Positions 17,488-26,099 of a stretch of DNA of 64,000 nt are shown one piece after another; positions within the stretch are counted from its first letter, which is position 1; each line of letters starts with the position of its first letter. The stretch covers positions 1 to 64,000 of the forward strand of contig VOPT01000046.1 in the NCBI GenBank assembly GCA_009594865.1, given 5' to 3'. A model generated the notes under the pieces. That model was not told the DNA's origin. It made no database searches and saw nothing but the letters and a program-made list of their open reading frames with translations. Both the position numbers and the translations under genes were made by a program. This stretch comes from Nitrospira sp. Its GTDB lineage: Bacteria; Nitrospirota; Nitrospiria; Nitrospirales; Nitrospiraceae.

Positions 17488-18570
17488 ATGAGTGCCATAC
17501 AAGATCTTGATCTGAGCACCGTCAAACTGTTGTTGGTCGATGACGAAGCCCATTGCACCAAATTGATGGAGGCCTTTCTCCGGCAGGCCGGTTTTAGCCG
17601 CATGACGATCACGAATGATGCGCGTCATGCGCTCGAGCTCTTTCAACGGGTGAAGCCGGATCTCGTCGCCCTCGATATGCGCATGCCGCACATGGATGGG
17701 TTCGACGTGATGCGGCAGTTGAAGCAGGTCATCCCCGTCGACGACTATGTGCCGATTTTGATCGTGACGGGTGAGTTGGATGCGCCGACAAAACACAAGG
17801 CGCTCACCGAAGGGGCCAACGATTTCATCCAGAAACCCGTCGATGCGACCGAAGTGGTGTTACGGATCAAGAACCAGCTGCAGACCAGATGTCTCCACGG
17901 GCAGTTGCGGATGCACAACGAGCACCTCGAAGCCCAGGTCCGGTTGCGCACCAAAGTGGTGGAGCAGACGCAATTGGATCTGCTCAATCGCTTGGTCATG
18001 GCTTCCGAATACCGGTACGATCCGAAAGGCTCTCACGCCTGGCGTGTGGGCCGTCTCGCCATGCTGCTCGCGGAAATGAAGCGGCTGCCGCCGGATCAGA
18101 TAGACATGCTCAAGAAAACCGCTCCCCTGCATGATGTGGGGAAGATCGGCCTGCTCGATGCCATCATCATGAAAGAAGGTCCTTATACCGCGATTGAGTG
18201 GGAAGCGATGAAGACGCACACCAAGATCGGCTCGAAGCTCTTGGCCGATAGCCGGTCACCACTCTTGATGATGGCGCGTGAAATTGCGTTGACGCATCAT
18301 GAACGGTGGGACGGCACCGGCTATCATCGGTTAAAGGATGTTCAGACGCCCTTGCCCGGGCGCATCGTCGCGCTCGTGGATGCGTTTGACGTCATGACCC
18401 ATCCTTGTTCGTATAAAGCGCAGTTGACGCTCGTGCAGGCGAGGGCGGAAATCGAACGCCATGCCGGCACACAGTTCGACCCCGAGCTGAGCGCACTGTT
18501 TCTACAACTCATCGATCGGGAGGGCGAAGGTCTTCTGGCTGATTCGACGGCCCTGCAGTTGTTTGCCTAA
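17488..18570 (+). CDS. Response regulator with HD-GYP c-di-GMP phosphodiesterase domain
   Basis: A 360-residue cytoplasmic regulator. ATG 17488 follows GAGGAG. An upstream frame to 17446 exists but lacks a site. The receiver domain (about 10-130) has DDE and the phosphorylated Asp near 63 (LVALDMRMPHMDG), with the conserved Lys in IQKPV. A helical linker leads to an HD-GYP domain with HDVGKIGLLD (near 214) and HHERWDGTGYH. The GYP motif appears as GYH, a common variant. HD-GYP domains hydrolyse c-di-GMP. It is probably driven by the hybrid kinase immediately upstream and may set a motile or sessile choice. Confidence 0.9.
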   Translation: MSAIQDLDLSTVKLLLVDDEAHCTKLMEAFLRQAGFSRMTITNDARHALELFQRVKPDLVALDMRMPHMDGFDVMRQLKQVIPVDDYVPILIVTGELDAPTKHKALTEGANDFIQKPVDATEVVLRIKNQLQTRCLHGQLRMHNEHLEAQVRLRTKVVEQTQLDLLNRLVMASEYRYDPKGSHAWRVGRLAMLLAEMKRLPPDQIDMLKKTAPLHDVGKIGLLDAIIMKEGPYTAIEWEAMKTHTKIGSKLLADSRSPLLMMAREIALTHHERWDGTGYHRLKDVQTPLPGRIVALVDAFDVMTHPCSYKAQLTLVQARAEIERHAGTQFDPELSALFLQLIDREGEGLLADSTALQLFA

Positions 18571-18672
18571 TCCCCTCGTTTCCCCACCTGCCTCCCGGTG
18601 GTCCGCTCACCTGCAAGTGCAGCCTTCCCAGACAGTCACCATCCTCTAATGAGGTCGATGTCTTAAACGACC

Positions 18673-19545
18673 GTGCAAGTCGGGCGACGGAACGCTCGCA
18701 GTGCTGGGGTTCTCCTCGCTGGCCTGTTGGTGGCCTTGGCTGGTTGGGGCTTCTGGTGGGAACCCGCGTCTCTGTCCACCCGAGAATATGATCTCGTGCT
18801 GCCCGGTTGGCCCGCCGCTGCGGGCGACCTGCGGATTGCGGTATTGGCGGATCTGCATACCGGCTCACCTCATAACGATCTCGACAAATTGCAGGAGGTG
18901 GTGGACGCCACCAATCGCGCACATCCTGACCTTATCCTGCTGGCCGGGGATTTCGTGATCCAAGGTGTGGTGGGCGGACAATTTGTCGAACCCGAAGCAA
19001 GCGCCCGGGTCTTGCGATCGCTGCAGGCGACCCTGGGAGTGTATGCCGTCTTAGGGAATCACGATTGGTGGCTTGACGGGGCCCGTGTACGAAAAGCGCT
19101 CGAAGATGAAGGCATTCCGGTGTTGGAGGATCGTGCGATCCCGCTCTTGTGTAACCGGCGGCCGTTTTGGTTGGCAGGCGTCAGCGACTTTTGGGAAGCG
19201 GCGCATGATGTCCGCCGCGCGCTCGCAGGCGTGGATGAGGCGAGCCCGGTCATCGTCGTCACGCACAATCCGGATGTGTTCCCTGAAATCCCTGACCGGG
19301 TCGCTCTGACGATCGCCGGCCATACACACGGAGGACAGGTGGCGGTGCCGGGATTGGGACGACCAGTGGTGCCGTCTCAATTCGGAGAACGGTATGCCAT
19401 TGGGCATGTCGTCGAAGGCGGGCGGCATTTGTTCGTGAGTACGGGCATCGGCACGAGTATCCTACCGGTTCGCTTCCGGGTACCGCCGGAAATTTCGATG
19501 ATTACCCTCCGCTCCGGAGTTCCGCACAGCCAGCCATCTTTGTGA
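18673..19545 (+). CDS. Calcineurin-like metallophosphoesterase (YaeI-like)
   Basis: A 290-residue protein with an N-terminal membrane anchor (about residues 11-29) and then a metallophosphoesterase domain. Metal-binding motifs in order: ADLHTGS (near 58), LAGDFV (near 94), GNHDWW (near 132), THNPD and GHTHGGQV (near 217). This is the pattern of YaeI and related enzymes that cleave UDP-2,3-diacylglucosamine or other phosphodiesters at the membrane surface. The GTG start at 18673 has only a poor ribosome site. The exact substrate cannot be told from sequence. Confidence 0.85.
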   Translation: MQVGRRNARSAGVLLAGLLVALAGWGFWWEPASLSTREYDLVLPGWPAAAGDLRIAVLADLHTGSPHNDLDKLQEVVDATNRAHPDLILLAGDFVIQGVVGGQFVEPEASARVLRSLQATLGVYAVLGNHDWWLDGARVRKALEDEGIPVLEDRAIPLLCNRRPFWLAGVSDFWEAAHDVRRALAGVDEASPVIVVTHNPDVFPEIPDRVALTIAGHTHGGQVAVPGLGRPVVPSQFGERYAIGHVVEGGRHLFVSTGIGTSILPVRFRVPPEISMITLRSGVPHSQPSL

Positions 19546-19565
19546 TTGACGCGTCCCGCGTCGCG

Positions 19566-19592
19566 GTGCTACAAAAAATTTATTTGTAGCAC
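19566..19592. promoter_or_regulatory. Palindromic NikR-type operator upstream of nikR
   Basis: GTGCTAC (19566-19572) and GTAGCAC (19586-19592) form a perfect inverted repeat with a 13-nt A/T-only spacer. The centre is extended by AAA/TTT. NikR tetramers bind long spaced palindromes (about 28 bp in E. coli), and this one spans 27 bp, ending 15 nt before the nikR start. Autoregulation by nickel is the simplest reading. Confidence 0.7.
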
Positions 19593-19607
19593 GTGGAAGG
19601 GACCGTC

Positions 19608-20027
19608 ATGGACACACTTGCGCGATTCGGCGTCTCACTCGACCGCCAGCTTCTCGTGGATTTCGATCGCCTGATTGAACAGCGGAAGTACACCAACCGC
19701 TCTGAGGCGATTCGCGATTTGATTCGCGATAGTCTGGTCGGCCAAGAGTGGAATGAGAACAAGGACACCATCGCGACCATCACCTTTGTCTATGACCATC
19801 ACGTGCCGGACCTCTCAAGGAAACTCACCCACATTCAGCACGACTTCCAAGGGCACATCATGGCCGGGATGCACGTGCATCTGGACCATGATCACTGCCT
19901 GGAGGTCTTGGTGGCGCGGGGCAAAGGGGCCGCCATCCGCAAGATCGCTGATGCCTTACTCAGCGTCAAAGGTGTGAAACATGGCAAGTTGACCATGACG
20001 ACGACCGGCAAAGGGCTGAGCGTCTGA
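19608..20027 (+). CDS. nikR: Nickel-responsive transcriptional regulator NikR
   Basis: A 139-residue ribbon-helix-helix repressor. The N-terminal DNA-binding part is [16 protein letters not shown], then [16 protein letters not shown]. The C-terminal ACT-like domain holds the high-affinity nickel ligands in the usual spacing: His78, then His89, His91 and Cys97 within [11 protein letters not shown], matching His76, His87, His89 and Cys95 of E. coli NikR. I start at ATG 19608 after GAAGGGA. The longer GTG start at 19593 would abut the operator. It represses or activates nickel uptake genes when Ni is bound. The palindrome just upstream suggests it controls itself and the linked TonB receptor. 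Confidence 0.93.
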   Translation: MDTLARFGVSLDRQLLVDFDRLIEQRKYTNRSEAIRDLIRDSLVGQEWNENKDTIATITFVYDHHVPDLSRKLTHIQHDFQGHIMAGMHVHLDHDHCLEVLVARGKGAAIRKIADALLSVKGVKHGKLTMTTTGKGLSV

Positions 20028-20446
20028 TGACGATCTGCGTCGTGGATGGTCGTGGTGGGGGACTCGGAAGTCGAATGATCGAGGGGATGCGCGCCCTTGC
20101 GGACGAAGGGCATGCCATCATTGGGTTGGGGCTCAATCCCATCTCCGCGGAGGCCATGGCGCGTGCCGGAGCGACCTCAACGGAAACGGCGCCTCAGGTG
20201 ATCCATCGACAGCTCCATGCCGCGGATATGATCGTCGGTTCGTTGAGTCTTCTCATGCCGGGAGCGATGTTGGGAGAAGTGACCCCCGTGCTAGCGCAGG
20301 TTGTGTTGGCCTCCCCTGCAAAGAAACTGCTCCTCCCTGTGAATAAACGGCAGGTTGAAGTCGTCGGCGCCGAGGGACGAACCCTCGATGCGTTAATCGA
20401 TCATGCCGTTCAACGCATTGCGGTTCTCCTCAGATCGGCTGGCTGA
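20027..20446 (+). CDS. DUF3842 family protein
   Basis: A 139-residue protein whose start overlaps the nikR stop (TGATG), so the two are coupled. It matches DUF3842: an N-terminal Rossmann-like VVDGRGGGLGSRM, then HAIIGLGLNPISAEAMARAGA, HAADMIVGSLSLLMPGAMLGEVTP and KKLLLPVNKRQVEVVG. The glycine-rich start suggests nucleotide binding. The biochemical function of the family is not known to me. Here its fusion to nikR in one transcript and the TonB receptor downstream suggests a role in nickel or cobalt homeostasis, which is inference from context. Confidence 0.8.
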   Translation: MTICVVDGRGGGLGSRMIEGMRALADEGHAIIGLGLNPISAEAMARAGATSTETAPQVIHRQLHAADMIVGSLSLLMPGAMLGEVTPVLAQVVLASPAKKLLLPVNKRQVEVVGAEGRTLDALIDHAVQRIAVLLRSAG

Positions 20447-20569
20447 GGCGGATCGTTCATCGCATTCTCTTCCCTGACAGTCAGATCACGAAGGTCTGAA
20501 GGCGCCTCCAGGGGCGCCCGGTGGCTTATGGCGAACACTTGTTCGTTCGGTTGATCTGAGGGGGTACCG

Positions 20570-22621
20570 ATGAATCGGTGGGCTTGGTGGTTAGGGGTCA
20601 TACTCGTGATGTGGTCTGGCGACGTGACGATGCTGGTGTATGCCCATGACCCGGATGTACCGGATCTGGAAGTGCCTGAAATCACTGTTTCTGCCGATCG
20701 ACCGGTGGCGGCCTCCTCCCAACAGTTCATTCCCGACAAGGAATACCTCATGCAGCCGCAGGGCCGTCCGGCGCAGGTCTTGCGGCTCATCCCCGGGTTC
20801 ATTGCGGTCGAACATTCGGGCGGAGCGGGCAAGGCCGATCAGTACTTCCTGCGCGGGTTCGATGCCGACCATGGCACCGATGTCGCGTTCTTCACCGACG
20901 GCATGCCGATTAATTTGCGCAGTCATGCCCACGGGCAGGGTTACACCGATCTGAATTTCATCATTCCCGAGACCATCGAAGGCGTGGATGTTTACAAAGG
21001 GGCCTATCTGCCCGAGTATGGTGATTTCGCCACGGCCGGCGCCGTGAACTTTCGCACCCGTGAGGTGGTGAAAGAAGGGCTTGTTCAATCGGCCGGCGGT
21101 CAATTCAACACCCAGCGCCATCTCCTGATGTTCTCGCCGACAAAGGATGCGGTACGGACGCTGTTCGCAGCGGAAGGCTACTACACCGACGGGCCGTTCC
21201 AGAACGACAACCGCTATTTTCGTGGGAACCTATTGGGTAAGGCCACGATGAATCCGCTGGGCCGTGACGAATTGGTCATCACCGGCACGTTTCAGAAGTC
21301 GCAGTGGAATGGGTCCGGTGAGATTCCGCTTCGGGCCGTGCATGATGGTTCGTTGGATCGCTTTGGCTCGATCGATCCGAGCGAAGGCGGTAAGACGCTG
21401 CGTAGCACGGGCCGCATGAATTACCATTACGACATGCCGTCAGGAGGCCGGTTTTTCGCCAACGCCTATGCCCAGTATTACCGATTTGATTTGTTTACGA
21501 ACTTCACCTTTTTTCTGAACGATCCGGTCAACGGGGACGGTTTTCAGCAATCGGACCGGCGCGTGGTCTACGGCGGCGATGTCGGCTACAAACAGCTCGT
21601 GCGGTTCTTCGACATGGACGGGGCCGCGACCGTGGGGTTGCAGGCACGGGTGGACGACATCCATGCGCGCCTGGCACCACAAGTTAAACGGGCGCCGCTG
21701 GGAACAACCGTGGACAGCACGATTGTTGAGGCCTCCTACGCGCCTTTTCTCAAATTAGAGCTGCAGCCGACGCCCTGGTTGCGACTAGCCGGAGGCGTCC
21801 GCACCGAAGTCTTCACGTTCGACGTGCGAAACCGCTGCGCAACCTGTGCGGAACAGCCGGCGGGCAATACCAGTTCGGGGCTTGTGCTGCCGAAGATGAA
21901 CGTCATTCTGGGGCCCTGGTTCAGGACGGAGTTTTTTGCCAATTACGGGGAGGGCTACCACAGCAATGACGCCCGCTCAGCGGTTGCCCAAGCCGCCTCT
22001 CCCTTGGCCAAAGCGAGAAATTACGAAGTCGGCGTTCGCTCGAAGCCGTGGGGGCCTGACGGGGTCGAACTCATCGCGACCTTGTGGGCGCTGGACCTGA
22101 AGCAGGAACTTGTCTTTGTCGGGGATCAGGGGACTACAGAGATCCGTGGGGCTTCGCGCCGACGTGGGATGGAAGTTGCCGCCCGTGGCCAAGTCTGGGG
22201 GCCGCTCTACTTCAACGGCAGCGTGACCTGGACCAAGGCGGAATTCACGAACGGAGGCGCGATTCCGCTGGCGCCGGAAGTGACGGCCTATGGAGCGTTG
22301 TTGTTGCGCTGGCCCGAAGGACTGACATCCCAGATTCAAGCCACCTATCTCGGCGTTCGGCCGTTAGTCGAAGACCGCAGTGCGAAGGCGCCGTCCTGGA
22401 CGACCTTTGATCTGTCGGAGCGATATCAACTCCCGGTGAAACTGCCGCACGGCCGGTTGGAGGCGTTTCTCTTTGTGCAGAATCTGTTCAATACAAAATG
22501 GGAGCAAGCGACGTTCTTTTTTGACTCGCGCCTGCGTAACGAAGCGGCCGGTATCGCCGACACGCACTTTGTGCCGGGGAATCCACGGTTTGTGATGGCG
22601 GGCCTCGCCTGGTATTTCTGA
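20570..22621 (+). CDS. TonB-dependent outer membrane receptor, probably for nickel or cobalt
   Basis: A 683-residue receptor with a signal peptide (about 1-25) and a strong GAGGGGG site before ATG 20570. The plug domain follows (VPEITVSADRP near the TonB box, RPAQVLRLIPGF, DQYFLRGFDADHGTDVAFF, GVDVYKGAYLPEYGDFATAGAVNFRTR). The 22-strand barrel ends in AGLAWYF, with the terminal Phe expected of outer-membrane proteins. Substrate is not given by sequence. The position behind nikR suggests nickel or a nickel chelate. A GGCGCC hairpin (20501-20518) and a small palindrome (GAACACTTGTTC) lie between DUF3842 and this gene, so it may have its own promoter as well. Confidence 0.85.
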   Translation: MNRWAWWLGVILVMWSGDVTMLVYAHDPDVPDLEVPEITVSADRPVAASSQQFIPDKEYLMQPQGRPAQVLRLIPGFIAVEHSGGAGKADQYFLRGFDADHGTDVAFFTDGMPINLRSHAHGQGYTDLNFIIPETIEGVDVYKGAYLPEYGDFATAGAVNFRTREVVKEGLVQSAGGQFNTQRHLLMFSPTKDAVRTLFAAEGYYTDGPFQNDNRYFRGNLLGKATMNPLGRDELVITGTFQKSQWNGSGEIPLRAVHDGSLDRFGSIDPSEGGKTLRSTGRMNYHYDMPSGGRFFANAYAQYYRFDLFTNFTFFLNDPVNGDGFQQSDRRVVYGGDVGYKQLVRFFDMDGAATVGLQARVDDIHARLAPQVKRAPLGTTVDSTIVEASYAPFLKLELQPTPWLRLAGGVRTEVFTFDVRNRCATCAEQPAGNTSSGLVLPKMNVILGPWFRTEFFANYGEGYHSNDARSAVAQAASPLAKARNYEVGVRSKPWGPDGVELIATLWALDLKQELVFVGDQGTTEIRGASRRRGMEVAARGQVWGPLYFNGSVTWTKAEFTNGGAIPLAPEVTAYGALLLRWPEGLTSQIQATYLGVRPLVEDRSAKAPSWTTFDLSERYQLPVKLPHGRLEAFLFVQNLFNTKWEQATFFFDSRLRNEAAGIADTHFVPGNPRFVMAGLAWYF

Positions 22622-22673
22622 GCATGACCAAGTCGACATCATGGCATGTGCTTTACAGAGAAGGGAGCGCAGT

Positions 22674-23651
22674 ATGAAGTTAGGAAGCATGACCCAGTTC
22701 ATAGACCATCACTACCGGCATTTCAACGCGGCCGCCATGAAAGATGCCGCACGGGCTTATCGTGCCCATCTGGAGGCGGGAGGGAAGATGCTGGTGACGC
22801 TGGGCGGTGCCATGAGCACGGCGGAATTGGGGTTGTCCTTGGCGGAGATGATTCGCGAGGACAAGGTCCATGCGATCTGTTGTACTGGGGCGAATCTGGA
22901 AGAAGACCTGTTCAACCTCGTCGCACAAAAACATTATGAGCGCATTCCGCACTATCGCGAACTGACGGCGCAAGATGAGCAGAAGCTGTTGGAGCGTCAC
23001 CTGAATCGTGTCACCGACACCTGTATCCCTGAAGCCGAAGCCATGCGACGCATCGAGGCTGCGGTAGCCAACGAATGGGTGTCCGCTGACAGGGCCGGGA
23101 CGCGCGCGTTTCCGCACGAGTTCCTCTACCGCCTTCTGGTCGATGGAACACTGAACGCGCAGTATCAAGTCGATCCCCGTGACAGTTGGATGCATGCGGC
23201 AGCAGAGCGACAGCTTCCCATCTTTGTGCCCGGCTGGGAAGATTCCACGCTGGGCAATATGTATGCAGCACGCTGCCTGTCGGGTGAGGTGAAGAATGTG
23301 CACACCGTACGGTCGGGTATCGAATACATGATGCAGCTGGCCGAGTGGTACACGGACATCACCAAGGACCGTTCACTTGGATTTTTTCAGATCGGGGGAG
23401 GAATCGCTGGAGATTTTCCGATTTGTGTGGTGCCGATGCTGCATCAAGATCTCCGCAGAGACCATGTTCCGTTGTGGGGTTACTTCTGTCAGATCAGCGA
23501 CTCAACGACAAGTTATGGTTCGTACTCCGGAGCGGTTCCGAATGAAAAGATTACCTGGGGCAAGCTGGGGATCGACACACCAAAATTCATTATCGAGTCC
23601 GATGCGACCATCGTGGCACCCCTAGTCTTCGCCTATGTTCTTGGATGGTGA
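22674..23651 (+). CDS. Deoxyhypusine synthase-like protein
   Basis: A 325-residue protein, ATG 22674 after GAAGGGAG. It matches the deoxyhypusine synthase fold family: KMLVTLGGAMSTAELG, ICCTGANLEEDLFNLVA, FFQIGGGIAGDFPI and ISDSTTSYGSYSGAVPNEK. The catalytic Lys of the family is kept as Lys297 in ITWGKLGID. In eukaryotes and archaea the enzyme moves aminobutyl from spermidine to eIF5A/aIF5A. Bacteria lack that target, and bacterial relatives are thought to make homospermidine or related polyamines instead. An AdoMet-decarboxylase-like gene at 48761 may supply the same pool. The next gene starts inside its 3' end. Confidence 0.85.
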   Translation: MKLGSMTQFIDHHYRHFNAAAMKDAARAYRAHLEAGGKMLVTLGGAMSTAELGLSLAEMIREDKVHAICCTGANLEEDLFNLVAQKHYERIPHYRELTAQDEQKLLERHLNRVTDTCIPEAEAMRRIEAAVANEWVSADRAGTRAFPHEFLYRLLVDGTLNAQYQVDPRDSWMHAAAERQLPIFVPGWEDSTLGNMYAARCLSGEVKNVHTVRSGIEYMMQLAEWYTDITKDRSLGFFQIGGGIAGDFPICVVPMLHQDLRRDHVPLWGYFCQISDSTTSYGSYSGAVPNEKITWGKLGIDTPKFIIESDATIVAPLVFAYVLGW

Positions 23652-24657
23652 CGTGCCGCGAAGTTTCGAAGATTGCCGTGTGTTGGTAACCGGTGGGGCG
23701 GGGTTTATCGGCAGTGCGGTCGTATGGGGTCTCAACCAACGAGGATGCAACAATGTGGTCGTCGTTGACCGGTTGCGGCACAGCGAAAAGTGGCGGCATC
23801 TAACTGGCTTGCAGATGTGCGATTACCGTGAGGCCGACGAATTTTGGCCCCGCATCGAGGCGGGAACGATGGACAAGTTCGACGTGGTTCTCCATCTCGG
23901 TGCCTGTTCGTCGACGACCGAGCAAGATGTCGCCTATTTAATCCGTAACAATTATGAGCTGACGAAGCGTCTGGCCTATTGGGCGCTCTCTATCGGCGCA
24001 CGATTCGTGTACGCATCCTCGGCTGCGACATATGGCGATGGCCACGAAGGCATGCGAGACACGGAGCGCGATGTGACCCGCTTCCGTCCACAGAACGCGT
24101 ATGGCTTTTCAAAATATCTCTTTGACTGTCACGCGATGAAACACGGGCTTCTGTCGCACATCATTGGCTTGAAATACTTCAACGTCTTTGGCCCGAATGA
24201 AGACCACAAGGGCGACATGCGAAGCATGGTCTACAAGGCGTGGCAGCAAATCGTGGACAAGGGACGGGTGCGATTGTTCAAGAGTTATCGAGCCGAATAT
24301 CCCGACGGCCGGCAGCGTAGAGACTTTGTCTACGTCAGAGATGCGGTTGCCATGACCCTGCATCTTGCGGGGCTCGAGCGCGCGTCAGGACTGTTTAATA
24401 TTGGCTCAGGTGAATCGCACACCTGGCTGGAGTTAGTGACGTCAGTCTTTCAGGCCATGGGACGCGATCCGCAGATCGAATTTGTCGACATGCCCGAACA
24501 CCTGAGGACGCGGTACCAATATTTCACGTGTGCCGACATCACTAAGCTTCGCGAAACGGGATATTCCGCACCGGTTACCCCACTGCCAGTTGCCGTGAAT
24601 GAATATGTGACGGGATATCTCATTCCGGGGCGTGTGCTCGATCCCACTTCACCGTGA
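23635..24657 (+). CDS. ADP-L-glycero-D-manno-heptose 6-epimerase-like enzyme
   Basis: A 340-residue extended SDR enzyme. Its NAD(P) motif is VLVTGGAGFIGSAVV (from about residue 16). HldD-type marks follow: LHLGACSSTTEQD, YASSAATYGDG, YGFSKYLFD (catalytic Tyr/Lys), NVFGPNEDHKGDMRSM and LRTRYQYFT. HldD epimerises ADP-D-glycero-D-manno-heptose for the LPS inner core. At 340 residues it is slightly longer than usual (about 310-320) because of extra N-terminal residues. The start at ATG 23635 overlaps the DHS-like gene by 17 bp. GTG 23653 is an alternative. No other heptose gene is nearby. Confidence 0.85.
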   Translation: MFLDGDVPRSFEDCRVLVTGGAGFIGSAVVWGLNQRGCNNVVVVDRLRHSEKWRHLTGLQMCDYREADEFWPRIEAGTMDKFDVVLHLGACSSTTEQDVAYLIRNNYELTKRLAYWALSIGARFVYASSAATYGDGHEGMRDTERDVTRFRPQNAYGFSKYLFDCHAMKHGLLSHIIGLKYFNVFGPNEDHKGDMRSMVYKAWQQIVDKGRVRLFKSYRAEYPDGRQRRDFVYVRDAVAMTLHLAGLERASGLFNIGSGESHTWLELVTSVFQAMGRDPQIEFVDMPEHLRTRYQYFTCADITKLRETGYSAPVTPLPVAVNEYVTGYLIPGRVLDPTSP

Positions 24658-24752
24658 AGGTTGGTGCTGATGGAGCCCTCGCCCTGATTGAAAGGCTGCG
24701 GCATCGGCATTTACGATTCGAGCTTCCCTGGACACCTTGATTTGGAGTGGCC

Positions 24753-25328
24753 ATGATCCTTCCTCGTGACTATTTCGATCGTCCGACCCTCGAGGTGGCT
24801 CGTTCGTTGATCGGGAAGTACCTTGTTCGCGAGCAGGGTAGTGGGATGATTGCCGGAAGGATCATCGAAGTGGAGGCCTACATCGGCACGGAGGATCAGG
24901 CCTGTCATGCTTCGAAGGGGCGGACGGCCAGGACCGACGTGTTGTTCGGTCCGCCGGGGCATGCCTATGTCTACCTCTGCTACGGCATGTACGAAATGCT
25001 GAACGTGGTCACGGAGCGGGAGGGGTTTCCGGCGGCGATTCTCCTTCGAGCTGTGGAATGCGAAGGAGAATTGATCGATGGCCCGGGGCGTTTAACGCGG
25101 GCTTTCGATATCGATCGCCGGTTGAATCGCTGCGATCTGACGCTCGGCCAGTCGCTCTGGTTTGAGGATCGTGGCGAGGTCCTGCCAGATAGTTTGCTCA
25201 ACACCCATCCGCGTATCGGTGTGGATTACGCCGGCGAGTGGGCACACAAGCCCTGGCGCTTTCGCCTGACGACCGAGACAGCCAGGCCTCGCCGTCCCAT
25301 CGCTAAACGGTCGCTCCCGAGGAAATAA
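24753..25328 (+). CDS. DNA-3-methyladenine glycosylase (AAG/MPG family)
   Basis: A 191-residue DNA repair enzyme; ATG 24753 follows GGAG by five bases. Family marks: LPRDYFDRPTLEVARSLIGK, GRIIEVEAYIGTEDQACHA (with the catalytic Glu), GPPGHAYVYLCYGMYEMLNVV and AILLRAVE. These define the AAG-type glycosylases that flip out and excise alkylated or deaminated purines. The C-terminal 20 residues are basic. It stands alone and ends at a hairpin shared with the convergent gene. Confidence 0.92.
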   Translation: MILPRDYFDRPTLEVARSLIGKYLVREQGSGMIAGRIIEVEAYIGTEDQACHASKGRTARTDVLFGPPGHAYVYLCYGMYEMLNVVTEREGFPAAILLRAVECEGELIDGPGRLTRAFDIDRRLNRCDLTLGQSLWFEDRGEVLPDSLLNTHPRIGVDYAGEWAHKPWRFRLTTETARPRRPIAKRSLPRK

Positions 25329-25330
25329 AA

Positions 25331-25359
25331 AAGGGGAAGCCGGTGTGCGGCTTCCCCTT
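25331..25359 (-). terminator. Strong intrinsic terminator between convergent genes
   Basis: An 11-bp perfect stem (AAGGGGAAGCC with GGCTTCCCCTT) with a 7-nt loop. On the minus strand it is followed by TTTTTTATTT, an ideal U-tract for the small exported protein gene at 25387. On the plus strand it may also stop the glycosylase transcript. Confidence 0.85.
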
Positions 25360-25386
25360 CGTAGGACGGAATTGAAGAACAAAAAA

Positions 25387-25755
25387 CTAGTCGATCTTGC
25401 GCTCGCCGGTGATCTTGGTGGCGGAGGTCACCGGGGGCTCGATCTTGATCTGCGGACCCTGCACGTTTGGCAGGCGGCCTGCGCCCTGACCTTCGGTAAT
25501 CCGCGCATTGTCCGTCTTGGTCAACTTCTGTTCGGCATGCTTGGAGGACGAATTCGCAGACTTGAGCAGGGTGGATTCCCCGCGTGCGTCGCCCTGTCCC
25601 GGATCGTTAGCTGTCGGCTGTCCGTTCACCGGGCTGCCGTCGTTCTTCATCGGATAACCTTCGTGCTTCGGCAACAGCGCCGGGTTTGCGGAGGCCATCG
25701 AACACAGAAACAATACACCTGCAAGGGTCGCGACGCTGCCGATCACGAGTTTCAT
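25387..25755 (-). CDS. Small exported protein of unknown function
   Basis: A 122-residue protein with a very good ribosome site (AAAGGAG, then ATG at 25755). A signal peptide ends at residue 23 (CSMASA). The mature part is hydrophilic, rich in Asn, Gly, Lys, Ser and Pro, and has no Cys or predicted membrane segment, so it is probably disordered in the periplasm. I do not recognise the family. The strong translation and termination signals argue it is real and perhaps abundant. Confidence 0.7.
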   Translation of the reverse strand: MKLVIGSVATLAGVLFLCSMASANPALLPKHEGYPMKNDGSPVNGQPTANDPGQGDARGESTLLKSANSSSKHAEQKLTKTDNARITEGQGAGRLPNVQGPQIKIEPPVTSATKITGERKID

Positions 25756-26099
25756 ACCCCTACTCCTTTGAAAGAATGTGAAAGTATGGTGGTCGAGTAT
25801 ATAGACGTTAAAAGCCTTAAGAGTGCCGGAATCTTAGCTGCCTGAAGAAGCCGTGTCAAGAATAAAGGGGGGAGAGGAGGACGGATAAGGGACCCTCCTT
25901 TGCTCGCGCAACGCGCGGCCTGGGAAGGCCTTCGTTGGACGCGCGCAGGAGGCGACGCACCACGCCTGTCCTTCGATAGCAAAGAGTGGTGGCGTGCTTG
26001 GTCGATGCGAGAAGCCTGGGACGTGCTGCGGGCTAAGGCAAGGCTAGACGTGCAGAACAAGTTTCTTGCCAGCTCGAGGCCCGAGTAACGAGGGCGGAA
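25756..26099. other. 344-bp gap without a supported gene
   Basis: Small open frames exist on both strands, including one of 62 codons at 25900-26088 from a TTG without a ribosome site. Short GC-rich inverted repeats (GGCCTGGGAAGGCC near 25917) are present. I see no convincing feature. Confidence 0.45.

Noticed and set aside
20532-20545. Small palindrome (GAACACTTGTTC) before the TonB receptor as a second NikR site
   Set aside because: Half-sites differ from GTGCTAC and the span is too short for NikR.
25900-26088. 62-codon plus-strand frame between the exported protein gene and the kinase-like gene
   Set aside because: TTG start without ribosome site, no recognisable features, in a gap with GC-rich inverted repeats. 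It could be a remnant, but support is too thin.
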